From NCBI GenBank assembly GCA_023525975.1, contig CM042038.1, positions 9,239,272-9,303,271 on the forward strand: DNA of 64,000 nt. Direction: 5' to 3'. This document shows, one piece after another, positions 11,457-22,045 of the stretch. This DNA comes from Smallanthus sonchifolius. Lineage: Eukaryota > Streptophyta > Magnoliopsida > Asterales > Asteraceae. A program made the position numbers and the translations under genes. Numbering within the stretch: the stretch's first letter is position 1; every line of letters begins with the position of its first letter. The notes below the pieces were generated by a model, which saw only the letters and a program-made list of their open reading frames with translations, had not been told where the DNA came from and ran no database searches.

Positions 11457-11500
<44 letters not shown>
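11401..11500. repeat. Two (AT)n microsatellite tracts
   Basis: AT tracts at about 11401-11434 and 11461-11500 flank a short spacer (TTAAATGTGATTTACATTTG, itself partly palindromic). Confidence 0.9.
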
Positions 11501-11503
<3 letters not shown>

Positions 11504-11569
11504 AAAGGTTACTATTGATGGTATGAATTTTAAATTTAAGGCTTTTGGTATTCTATAACTCATCGTGTA

Positions 11570-11800
11570 TCTTTTTTTTTTAACGGCAACACCTGAATAT
11601 TGTAGGGTAATTGGGTTTTTTCGGAGCAACATCTAGAACATCGAGAGCATCCCACCACATGAGGAACCCCTCAACTGGGTAAATCCCCTAACCTGGTCAC
11701 AGACCCCTTTTTTTGTTGTGGCCAGGATTCGAACCAAAGGCCTTCACTGTGAAAATTTTTGAAGGTATCATTGCACCAGATGACCAACGGTTTATGATGT
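11570..11800 (-). mobile_element. tRNA-derived SINE-like element
   Basis: Read on the minus strand, an A-box-like TGGTGCAATGA is followed by GGTTCGAATCC, a perfect pol III B box, at tRNA-like spacing. A T-run on the plus strand at about 11572-11581 could be the element's A-rich tail. Part of the sequence recurs at 1099-1235, which supports a dispersed repeat. No target duplication was identified. Confidence 0.5.
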
Positions 11801-11953
11801 TATATATTTTGGCCACATACCCCTTTTTTAATTTATGATGTTATATATTTTGCCTATAATTTTTGTAACGGTGACTTGTCACCCCATTCTTGGGAAGCGT
11901 GTTACAATATATATTCAAATTGTCACGATGTAACCAACATGTTCAAGATCTAA

Positions 11954-12205
11954 GAGCATTCACAGCCCGTTTGGTATAATTATGTGAGTGAGTTTGTATA
12001 TTTTAAGGAGTGGTTGTGAGTGGATGAGAGAGAAAAAATATAAGGTTTTTATAAATATAAGGATAAAAGTAGTGGTTTTTAGTATAATTATAAGGATAAT
12101 GATAAGGAGCGAGAAAATTAGAGATAAAAGGTAGAAAAATTAGTGTTTTTTAGTGTAATTATAAGGATAAACATACGAAATATAAAGAACGGACTGGGAA
12201 TGCTC
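11954..12205. mobile_element. Tourist-like (PIF/Harbinger) MITE, 252 bp
   Basis: Terminal inverted repeats GAGCATTCACAGCCCGTT and (reverse-complemented right end) GAGCATTCCCAGTCCGTT match at 16 of 18 positions. A TAA flanks each side (11951-11953 and 12206-12208), the target duplication typical of PIF/Harbinger elements. The interior is AT-rich with repeated TATAAGGATAA and has no reading frame. From here to 12770 I see nothing further. Confidence 0.75.
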
Positions 12206-12773
12206 TAATGTGATAGGATAGAGTTGAAAGGATCAATTAAGTTGTTCTTCATATATATAGTATGCAATCAAATGTGCTTAATGTGTTATAACTTGTATTT
12301 AACAATAAACAAATCAGTTGGTAATTGTAATAATTAGAATATGCTAGTGGCATAATCCATTAGTAGTGGAAAATGAGGATTAGGCACACTAATTTAAGTT
12401 TTATGACATGGTCCATGTAATCGTTTAAGTGGCCATAAACTAAAGAATAATTAGTGGAGTGATGACGTGGACGATTTTATTTCTTTGGTAGATGGGGGTT
12501 TTCAATTTCTCATGGAAACTATATAAATAGATCTTTTCCATTGCTACAACCAATTGGAGAGGATCGAAATAGATGCTGATAAAGTTATTTAAGTTTGTTT
12601 CCAATCATTTTATAGTACTAGTGTAACCTTGGTTTTATTTTTTAATATAAAAATATATATTTTAAAATTATAACAAAATTAAAAACTAATATATATAAGG
12701 GATGTTCAAATAAAAATGGTTTTTCGTTAAAAAATATAAGGAATGACAAAAACGTTAAGAAACGATATCAAAC

Positions 12774-13182
12774 GAACTTTGATTGAGCTCATTTCAGTGG
12801 CGTTGGAACCGTCTCGTCGAACTCTACGATCTTAGCTTTTAAGGTTTAAATTTTAAGGTTTAGATTTTACGTTTGAATTTTAGGATTTTAGCCTTAGGGT
12901 TTAGCTTTTAAGGTTTAGATTTTATGGTTTAGTTTTTTTTTAGAGGTGAGGGTTTAGGTTTTTGTGGGTAGGCGGGGCGGGTTTAGGTTTTTTGGGGGTT
13001 GGGGTGGGGGGTTTAGGTTTTCGGAGGGTGGGGGTGGTGTTTTAGGCTTTCGGGGTGGGGTTGTGGGGGGGTTTAGTTTTTTGAGGGTGCGGGTGGATGG
13101 GGGGTTTAAGTTTTGGGTCCGGATTAGGGTTCGATAAGACGGTTCCAACGCCGCTGGAATGAGCTCAATCGGAGTTCGTTTT
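12774..13182. mobile_element. Fold-back element with telomere-like minisatellite interior
   Basis: Terminal arms of about 47 bases are inverted copies of each other: GATTGAGCTCATT(T/C)CAG, GGCGTTGGAACCGTCT and (C/T)(G/A)TCGAA occur in order on the left and in reverse complement on the right. Between them (about 12830-13130) runs a degenerate array of TTTAGGTTTT / GGGTTTAGG units, T-rich first and then very G-rich. The arms suggest a Mutator- or hAT-like MITE; no target duplication was identified. The interior resembles degenerate plant telomere repeat (TTTAGGG) but is not a true telomere tract. Confidence 0.6.
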
Positions 13183-13195
13183 TAGACCGAACCAC

Positions 13196-13560
13196 CACTA
13201 TAAAAAAACAGAAAAATTTGTGACAACAGATTTCATGGAAAAATTTTCGAAATTGGCCGTTAGTGACAAGTTTTTGCAAAAAGTGTTTGTTGGAAAAAAA
13301 ACCCGTATGAAATGTTTTTTTTGACAAAATCTCGACTAATTTTCTGAAAAACTAGCGATAAAAGCATTTCGTCGGTAATTTTCAACAATATTCCGACGAT
13401 TATATTAAATACATAAGTTAACTTATTTAAAAAACTGTAAGAAATCTCATGGTTACTTTTTTTTTAGTTTTGTCGAAAAGTTGTCACTAACTTGTAAGAA
13501 ATTTTTTTGTTAATAACTTGTTGAAATTTTTGTATAAAATATACATGTTTTCTAGTAATG
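13196..13560. mobile_element. Small CACTA-like MITE
   Basis: Begins CACTATAAAAAAACAGAAAA and ends TGTTTTCTAGTAATG, i.e. CATTACTAGAAAACA inverted, both close to CACTA-type termini. Interior motifs include TTCGTCGGTAA and CCGACGA. The expected 3-bp duplication is not clean (CAC versus CGC), so the ends may be off by a base. The stretch 13561-13834 beyond it shows no feature. Confidence 0.45.
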
Positions 13561-13884
13561 CGCTAATTAGGAAAACAAAAAATCAAACCAGTTGGCCAGA
13601 CTTGCCAGTTTTAACAATTTGGCATTTGAACTTTTTTTTATATTTTTAAAATTGTTACTTTACATTAAAACTTTTAAATAATAAAGATGGTTCGTGAATC
13701 TATATACATATGTACATAATTACATATTCCAAAATAAAAAATAGAAAAAAGTTAAACGGCTGGTTGGGTCGTTTTAGGTTCCAATTCCATGTTGTCAACC
13801 GGATCGGTAAACCGCCCAACAAAAAAAAAAGTGACCCCACCACAACAATATCATTCTATACCCATGACTTTTTTTTTGACCCTA

Positions 13885-14275
13885 TAGCGACGACATGTCG
13901 GGATAGCGTATACCGACGACATGTCGTCGGGATAGGTGTCGTCGGGATTGAGTCGTACCAATAGCCCAAGATTGTCGTCGGGATAGGTCAGCCTATACCG
14001 ACGACTTGTCGTCGCTATAGGGTTTAATTAAAAAATTCAAAAAGAAACCCTATACCGACGACATGTCGTCGCTATAGGGTTTAATTAAAAAATTCAAAAA
14101 GAAACCCTATACCGACGACATGTCGTCGGTATAGAGCAAGCTCTGTACGGACGACTTGTCGTCGGCATAGGGTCAACCTATACCGACGACATGTCGTCGG
14201 TAAAGGGTTTTTTCATTTTTTTTAATAATTTTTAAAAAAGACCTATCCCGACGACATGTCGTCGGTATAAGTCTT
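13885..14275. repeat. Left subterminal array of palindromic CCGACGACATGTCGTCGG motifs
   Basis: About nine copies, whole or partial, of an 18-bp perfect palindrome usually flanked by TATA/TATAGG. Two copies sit in a tandem repeat of about 55 bp (CTATAGGGTTTAATTAAAAA spacer) near 14010-14115. Such arrays are the expected binding sites of the TNPA-type protein. Variants include a central C-T-T (ACGACTTGTCGTC) and half-sites. Confidence 0.8.
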
Positions 14276-14501
14276 TCTGTTTTTTTTTATATTTTTTAAT
14301 TTTTAATATTTTTCCAGAAATATTAAATTTCTAAAAACAGAAACCTGCAAATAATTATATATAAACCATACAAACATTCAAATATCCGAAACATAAAACA
14401 AACATCGCCACAACTTGTTCGATAAACTAAACATTCAAAACAAACAAATATGCAAATTGTTCAAGACAACCCAACAACTACAAAGGCTCAACGACACCAA
14501 G

Positions 14502-16203
14502 CTAGTTATCATCGCTACTAGTTCGGCGCTCCCACATTTGACGCATTTCATCCATTTGTCGTTGCATTTCAAGCATTTGATGATTATGCACACGACGTTC
14601 TTCCTCTACTTGTTGATTTTGCAGTCGTTGTTCTTCCTCTCGTTGGGCTTCGCGTTGTTGTTCTTGAAATTGTTGTTGAAGACTAGACACACGCTGATCA
14701 ACGTCTTGCCAATGTGGTTGTGGAGAGGGAGTACCGAACACATCCGGTGTGGGATTACTCACCACACGACCAACACCCCGAATATGGTCACGCCGATGAC
14801 CCAATGCACGCTCCATGCATGCAAAATCATCGACAGCGGATGAGTCACCACCAGATTCAGCAGAGGATCTTGTATACTCCTCTTGGATTCGGTCCTGCAT
14901 TAAACAATGTAATAAGCAATCACTTTACTATTTTACTAAAATTCGACAGCATAACTGCTGTAAAATGGATAACCAACCTTTTAAACTATAGGTCATAGAC
15001 GACCCAAATTCACAAATTACAATCAACCAACACTAATAACAACAAATACTATTAATACTAGCAAACATATTTAACAATTGGCCTCGAGTTGGATGTTCTA
15101 AGTCTATTAAAATGTGTTTGGGTCATTTTGACCCGTTTAAAGTTACAGTTAAACGTTCCAAGTATATAAAAGTGTGTTTGGGTCATTTTGACCCGTTAAA
15201 GTCAAACTTTGATATTTTAACAACAAAATCATTTAACTTACATAATCTGTTGATGCACTATCATTAACCCATCTCGTCCCTTCTTTATAATGGATCTGAA
15301 CACGTCAATAGGGCCGGTCCCCTGTGAAAAACAAAAATAATATCACTAGAATTAATAAGCATGTTTGTATAATAATAACAACTATATTTCATACTTCCAT
15401 GTGTCGGCGTTGGGCGTATGATTTGCTGCCATGTAAACTTGGGTAGCGTTGTTTTGCTCGGTTTTGTTTGTTCTTCTCCGAGCGGTTTTTATAGCCCGCA
15501 CTTAAAAACAGCTGATTAATCAAAATATCCCAAGTTTCTTGATCAACATCTTTTGATGGATTACTTCTCGCCGCCTCCACATCATCGTATCCCCCATTGT
15601 AGTCGAAATGAACTTTCAACTCTCCCTTGCGGTCTTTATAAGCCCTTTGACACTCGGCGGTGATTCCGAGTTGAACGCCTCGCCACTTGTCAGTGTTTCT
15701 CCAGGCGTCCAGATTAAAATAATCCTAAAAGTGGAAAGTAATTAGAAAAAAATCTAATAGTTATGAAATTGTAAGTAATTATAAAACATCTATACTTACT
15801 AATAGAGTGGGATATACTGCCTCTTTCTTCTCATTTGGAACCTGGGCCCAGTTAGGATAATATGGCGGAACAACCTTTTCAACCTCCAAAGAGATAGCAC
15901 GTATAAAATCAGTTGCGTTAGGACCCACGAACTTGTAGCCACCGCCATGAAGTTCAACATCAATGTCAAGAGGCTTCCTCCCATTTTCCTCAAATTTCTT
16001 ATATAATTTGAGGTTTTTTCCTTTAAAACGCCTTTTTTGTGAGGCACCACCTACATTGACACATGAAAGTTAGGCAATTATAAAGACATCTATTAAACAC
16101 TAACAAGTAACTTACCACTCGCACAACCCGATTCTAAGTTATACGGACCCCCATATCCATCGTCTCCACCATCACCACCGTGTGATTGCGCCGTCGTTGC
16201 CAT
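14502..16203 (-). CDS. TNPA-like / Transposase_24 (Ptta/En/Spm) protein of the CACTA element
   Basis: Exons read on the minus strand: 16116-16203 (starts MATTAQSHGGDGG), 15800-16050, 15395-15724, probably a short one at about 15250-15310 (IHYKEGTRWVNDSAS), and a last exon ending at 14502. The first three join in frame. The third holds the diagnostic SEKNKQNRAKQRYPS...GSKSYAQRRH of the Transposase_24 family. The last exon holds CMERALGHRRDHIRGVGRVV, then a Gln/Glu/Arg-rich coiled coil and stop. In CACTA elements this protein binds the subterminal repeats and helps excision. The fourth exon needs either an internal acceptor or a frameshift, so I cannot say the gene is intact. No clear TATA box was assigned. 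Confidence 0.65.
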
Positions 16204-16307
16204 TATTTCTACAACAAAAATAATTAGTAAGCACAAATAATTAATAATTAACAAAGACAAATATAAAGACATCTATTAAACACTAATACTACATTTTTAA
16301 CATACAT

Positions 16308-19300
16308 TCAATCAGAATCATCACTACAATAACGTGTGTCAACATCATCATCATCTTCTTCTTCATCGTCATTTATTTCATCTTCCTCATCTGAATTGTA
16401 TGCATCTTCTTCATCTTCTACATCATCGTTAATAAAACTTTCATCGAGATCAATCGAGGCAACATGACTTGGGTCACCACCCTCATTTAAAGTTGTACGC
16501 ATGGGCAAGTAGCCTAAGTCGACAACCAAGTTACCAAAAAATGATTGAGTTTCTCGTGTAATAGATTGACTATCTGCATGGGGAATCGGGCCAACATGAT
16601 TTGATTCACCACCTTCGCATCCTGTGTCGACAACCAAAGTATAATCATTTGATTGAGTGTCGTGCAATATATCTATCTCATTAACAACACTACGATGATC
16701 CCAAAGCTTCCGATGGTGAACGTCCTCAACAACCCTCCATTGGCCAGTGGTTCGAGAAGGATCTCGAAGATAAAACAATTGTTTAGCCTGTGTGGCTAAT
16801 ATATATTGGACATCATCATACCATTCACGGCCGATGTCAATTATGATAGTATTGTTTTGCTTAATTAATATTTTACCTCTCGTGTCGAACCATTTACAAC
16901 GGAATAGTACAACCGAGTAACCATCAATGTAGTTCAACTCTATGATCTCCTCTAGTTGACCATAAAATGGAGTATCGTCTTCTTCTATTGTAACCACACC
17001 ACTTTTCTGAGTAGTGCGCCGGGAATCACGATTTTGTGCCACAAATCTAACACCATTTACTATGCAAGCAGTGTAAGAATATGCGTACAAGGGACCATGT
17101 GCCAATGCCCTTAATTCTTTATTATCGGGTGTAGAAGATGAAGATGAAAATACATTTGCTTCATATTTTAACCATGAAGAAAAATCGGTTTGCATATTGC
17201 GTTCAGGAAATTTAGATTCAAATTCACTAGTAGATAGACAAAATAAAAATCAAATTAGTGGAATTAAATTAAAATATAATAATAGTTTGTCACTGGTAGA
17301 TGGACAAAAAAACTTACGATTTGTAGTCTTTGATTTCATCGCAGTTGTTCAACACAAACCATTGTAATGATTTGTTGGCATGTTCAGAGAGCGCCTTGAT
17401 TTTCTTTTTCGATATTGGTCGACATTGTGAAGAAAACACTTGAAACTGCCTTTTGGGAATGCCAGCATCTGCATTTCTATCTGGTCTGTTAAATTTGGTC
17501 TGCATACCGTCCAGATACATAGAGCAGAATGTCAAGGCTTCATCTGCAACATAACCCTCTGCAATTGAGCCTTCGGGTTTGGCTTTGTTTCTAACATATG
17601 CTTTAAGATTTTTCATGTATCTTTCAAAAGGATACATCCATCTCATATACACAGGGCCACCAAGAATAGCTTTTTCAGGTAAATGAAGAATGAGATGAAC
17701 CATTATGTCAAAAAATGCTGGAGGATATATCATTTCCAAATTGCATAATATCTTAACCACTTCCTCATTTGCTTCATACATGTCTTTCACATCTACTGAT
17801 CGTTCACAAATTTTTTGAAAGAATGTGCAAACGTCAGTGATTGTTGTTGAAACATTTTTTGTACAGACCCGCTCGTACCCCTATTGGCAGCAATCGTTGC
17901 ATTAGGATGTGATAATCATGGGACTTTAACCCAATTATATTTGAATCATTGGGAAGTACCTTATTTTTGAAATTCGATCCAAATCCACCGGGCAGTCTTA
18001 CTCCTCGAATAAACTGACAAAAGCGTTCTCGATCACTGGGTGTGAAAGAGTAAGGAGCTTGTGGTTGGTAAAACTTGTTTTTTTTTGTGTTAGCCATAGG
18101 TTATGCCGAATACCCATATTTTCCAAGTCTTTGCGGGCTTTGTGTGTGTCTTTTGATTTATCGTTCATCAACAAAGTACCCAATAAACTCTCACACACAT
18201 TTTTCTTCACGTGTATAACATCAAGATTGTGTTTTAAAAGAAGAGAAGACCAATAATCCAGCTCAAAGAAGATACTTCATTTAGTCCAATTCAACTCTGA
18301 TGCAAGGCGCTTTCGTTTTATCCCTCCATGCATTGGATGTTTCCCCGGGACACGATCTGGGAGACTTTTTAGTTGTTCTAATATTTGAGAATTACTCAAT
18401 CGTCGGGGAGGATGTCTTGTCTCTTTCTTGCCATCAAACGATAGATCGTTCCTCCACTTATGCTTTTTAGGCAAGAATCTTTTGTGTCCAATAAAAGCTA
18501 TCTTATTCGTTATAGCGCACGAAGGTGTGTCAATGTTACACGTAGGGCATGCTTTATAACCTTGACCACTCCATCCAGACAAGCTACTACGAGCAGGATA
18601 ATCATTGATAGTCCATAACAGTGCGGCATGCATCCTAAATACAGTTTTGGTTTATGCATCTCTCACATGGACTCCTTCAGCCCATAACATTTTCAACTCA
18701 TCAACCAAAGGCCTTAAGAAAACATCAATGTCTTTACTAGGTGATTTAGGCCCGGGAATTAGCAAGGTTAACATGAAAGAAGACTCTTTCATACATAACC
18801 ACGGTGGTGTATTATATGTTGTTAACACTACCGGCCACATACTATAAGTCTGACTCATGTTACCGAACGGATTAAAACCATCGGCAAACAAACCTAAGCG
18901 GACATTCCTTGGTTCTTTAGCAAAATCCAGATATCTCTCATCAAATTCTTGCCATTCCTTCCCATCAACCGGATGTCGCATCATACCATCTGTTGAGCGT
19001 CCACTATTATGCCAGATCATATCTTTTGCCGTTAATCTTGAACTATACCTTCGTCGAAGCCGTGAAGTTAAAGGAAAGTAGCGCAACACTTTCTGTGGTA
19101 CTTTCTTCCCCTTTGTGTTTTTGTCAACCCATCTACTCTCATTACAAACCGGACAGTTTTGCATTGATTCATTCTCCTTCCAAAACAGTGCACAATCATT
19201 AATGCAAGCATGGATAGACTGATATCCTAACCCAATCTTACTCTGTTTCTTCTTAGCTTCATAATGTGACGCTGGAACGTGATTTTCCTTCGGCAATGCA

Positions 19301-19860
19301 GTTTGTATAAGCTCTAACAGTTGGTCAAACAAACTATTCGTCCATTTGTTGATAACTTTGATATGCATCAATTTAGCTATGAAGTTTAGGGAAGACATTT
19401 GACTACAACCGGGGTATAACTCCTTATTTAGCTCCTCAAACAACGCATCAAACTCTGGGTCTAAACCAGTTCCATCTTCATCTATATTATCCCCGTTTGT
19501 ATTTTGCTCTGCCATCACATCATCTATGGCATCAAACATCTCATTATTTGTTGTTGTAATTATTGGAGGAGTTGGTGTTGTTCTTGGGGCAAAAAGTGAT
19601 GCTATCTCTGCCGCACGAGGATGCTGTTCACCATGATAAATCCAATTCTGATATGATTGTAGAAACCCACGGTCATGTATGTGGCCATATATCGTGTTCA
19701 AATCCTGTCGACACGCATTACAACAACGTCTACACGGGCAAAACGCTCTACCCCGACCATCGACATGGTTCTTGGCCGTCTCTATAAAGTTGCAAAGACC
19801 ACTTAAGAATGTCGGAGAATTCCGATTTCCCAGTGTAACCCAACTTTTATCAATTGCCAT
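16308..19860 (-). pseudogene. TNP2-type CACTA transposase (Transposase_21), inactivated
   Basis: The start MAIDKSWVTLGNRNS is at 19860. An N-terminal Transposase-associated domain with a Cys/His cluster (FCPCRRCCNACRQD, GHIHDRGF) leads into the Transposase_21 core, with LGLFADGFNPFG carrying the first catalytic Asp and PARSSLSGWSGQGYKACPTCN after it. Then come a DUF4218-like part (17314-17790, VYMRWMYPFERYMK) and a DUF4216-like part (16308-17195, VLFRCKWFDTRG) joined by a short intron at about 17226-17318. The C-terminus is very acidic (runs of D/E). Lesions seen: in-frame TAA at 18652-18654, in-frame TGA at 18277-18279, a frameshift at a nine-base A/T run near 18078-18086, and another frameshift near 17845. 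Most of the protein is still readable, so decay is fairly recent. The enzyme would cut and join element ends in the nucleus. Confidence 0.85.
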
Positions 19861-20307
19861 ATCTAGTGTCATAAGCATACACATATACGTGCATGTAATA
19901 AATGATATAAATGAATGTATATGATTTGATCGGTACTCTAAGGCGGTGGATCCTGACCCACTTTTTGAATATTCTATCTCATATGTATTCATTTTATCAA
20001 GTTGACTATTTAAGAAAAATCAGCAGCATTTCCCCTTAACTCCCCAAGTATGCAAATAAACCGAAAACTCGAAGGAGTAAGGAGAAATAGCTACCAATTT
20101 TATCTTAAATGTCAACCCGTTAAAATGTATACATATCCTAAATGAGATAGAATATTCAAAAAGCAGTCCCAAAGGGGACAATCCAAAATTTATCCCTATT
20201 AGATAAATTTTGGACGGGTATATTCTAAAGGGTTATCCTAAATATACATACTAGTGTACACAATATGAGACATGGCATACATAAACAAAGACGTACATAA
20301 ATGACAT

Positions 20308-20552
20308 TAGGGGTGTAAGCCTTTTTCTTATTTATTTTATAAAATTATAAAATATATATTTTTTTAATATATAAGTAATAGTATTTATAAAACATACATC
20401 CAAATTCCCAAATTTCATCTAAACCTAATTTCATAATCAAATTTCATAAATATTTATAAAATCATACATCTAACTCATTATAAAATATTTTTTTTTTAAT
20501 ATATAAATAATAGTATTTATAAAATTATGATAAACGAGCCGTTTACACCCTA
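20308..20552. mobile_element. hAT-type MITE nested in the CACTA element, 245 bp
   Basis: Ends TAGGGGTGTAAGCC and (inverted) TAGGGTGTAAACGGC. Flanking 8-mers AATGACAT (20300-20307) and AATGAAAT (20553-20560) match at 7 of 8, as expected for hAT insertions. The interior is AT-rich and non-coding. Confidence 0.7.
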
Positions 20553-20689
20553 AATGAAATAAAAAATTAACTACACAAAGGCATAAAAGTCAGAATACGT
20601 ACCTTAAATAAATTCAATGAAACACAAATATGATGTTATTCACACCTCGTCAACCGCAATGAGTTTCGAACTTGCAACAAAATTAAATA

Positions 20690-21240
20690 AAGTTACATAT
20701 ACATATAAACATATATACATACATCCACAAATCATACAATTACATAAACATACATACAAATACATACAAACATACATACACATATACATATATATTATAT
20801 ACAAACATACATAAATAAATGCCCAAATTCTCAAATTACATATATAAACACAATTCCATACATAAAAATACATACAAACACACATACACATATATACATA
20901 CATAAATAAATGTCCAAATTCTCAAATTACATACATAAACATAATTCCATACATAAACATACATACACATACACAAACAATTGTCAAACAATTAGCTTCA
21001 AATAGCTTGAAATCCTCAAACAATTGTCAAATAATAAATGCCCAAATTTCCCAAATTTTCATCTAAACCTAATTTAATCCCAAATTTTCATCTAAACAAT
21101 ATACATACAAACATACATCCAAATTCCCAAATTTCATCTAAACCTAATTCACATCTAAACCTAATTTCATAATAAAATTTCATAAATATTTATAAAATCA
21201 TACATCTAAATCATATATACATACATACACAACAATAAAC
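20690..21240. repeat. Degenerate (ATAC)n tract and local duplications, 5' side of the CACTA genes
   Basis: Runs of ACATACATAC / ATACATATAC dominate 20690-20970. A block containing CCAAATTCCCAAATTTCATC and TAAAATCATACATCTAA occurs at about 20395-20475 and again at about 21115-21210. The 71-aa- and 87-aa-scale open frames here are readings of the microsatellite, not genes. Confidence 0.75.
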
Positions 21241-21569
21241 ATAATCTAAACATAATTTATAAAAAAAAATTACTAACCAAGTTTGCAAATATCTTCGAAT
21301 AACTTGAAATCCTCAAACAATTGTCAAAGTTTCAAACACCTAACAAAACACAAATAAATTAACCAAAAAACCCAAAAATTTTGATTTTATTGTCAAAATT
21401 GAAACATATATGTTAACTAACCTTAAAAACCGAGAGATTAGTGAAAATTGCTCCACAAAACACACCAAAACCTCGAAATCGCCACAGAAAGAAAATGAGA
21501 GAATTTTTAGAGTTTTTGGGTGAAAATGGGAAGCAGAAAGCTGTCTTCTGTGTTAATTCACGCTGAGCC

Positions 21570-22015
21570 CTATCCCGACGACATGTCGTCGGTATAGGCT
21601 CTAAAGTCGGCGCAATAGTCCCCAGTGCCGACGACTGTCGTCGGTACAGGTCTTCGTTTGTTTTGACCAGTCAATAAAGTAAATGACCTATACCGACGAC
21701 ATGTCGTCGGTATAGATTTTTCCCAAAATTGTTTTTAATTAAAAAAAAAACCCACCGACGAAAAGTTATTAAATAAAAGAAAACACAAAAATAAAATGGA
21801 ATTTAACCTATACCGACGACATGTCGTCGGTATAGGTTTTCCACATTTTTTCATTGAGCGCCATGTTTTCCCTCCATCCGGCTCAACCCTGTGCCGACGA
21901 CATGTCGTCGGTATAGGGTCTCCCTTCTCATATTTTGGGATTAGCCTATACCGACGACATGTCGTCGGCACAGGGTGACCTATGCCGACGACAAGTGTCG
22001 TCGGTATAGGGTCCG
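21570..22015. repeat. Right subterminal array of palindromic motifs
   Basis: Seven copies of CCGACGACATGTCGTCGG or close variants (one is CCGACGACTGTCGTCGG, one has CAAGTG at the centre), each within a CTATACC...GGTATAGG context. The spacing is irregular (about 35-125 bases). Confidence 0.85.
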
Positions 22016-22045
22016 TCGGCATATGATCATTTTCTTGTAGTGCCC

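Larger units (their letters stand above)
13838..22042 (-). mobile_element. Full-length CACTA (En/Spm) transposon, 8.2 kb
   Basis: The right end reads, on the minus strand, CACTACAAGAAAATGATC. The left end on the plus strand is a decayed copy, CACCACAACAATATCATT. Both are flanked by the 3-bp duplication CCC (13835-13837 and 22043-22045), as expected for the superfamily. Arrays of a palindromic subterminal motif lie inside each end. Two genes run on the minus strand: a TNP2-type transposase (pseudogene, 16308-19860) and a Transposase_24/TNPA-type gene (14502-16203). The transposase is broken, so the element could move only with help from elsewhere. Confidence 0.9.

Noticed and set aside
12954..13148. 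Pro-rich open frame (minus strand)
   Set aside because: It is a translation of the G-rich telomere-like minisatellite in the fold-back element.
13885..14275. CRISPR-like array (regular palindromic repeats with spacers)
   Set aside because: The repeats lie within a CACTA transposon next to its TIR, spacers are repeated or irregular, and the genome is a plant's.
14415..14843. 142-codon plus-strand frame
   Set aside because: It overlaps antisense to the coiled-coil exon of the TNPA-like gene, which has recognisable motifs; the plus frame has none.
15799..16050. 83-codon frame starting MVPHKKGV
   Set aside because: It is the wrong frame of a TNPA-type exon; the frame joined to neighbouring exons reads ASQKRRFKGKNLKLYKK instead.
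20640..20903. Cys/Tyr/Met-rich 87-codon frame and its plus-strand partner
   Set aside because: Both are readings of the (ATAC)n microsatellite.
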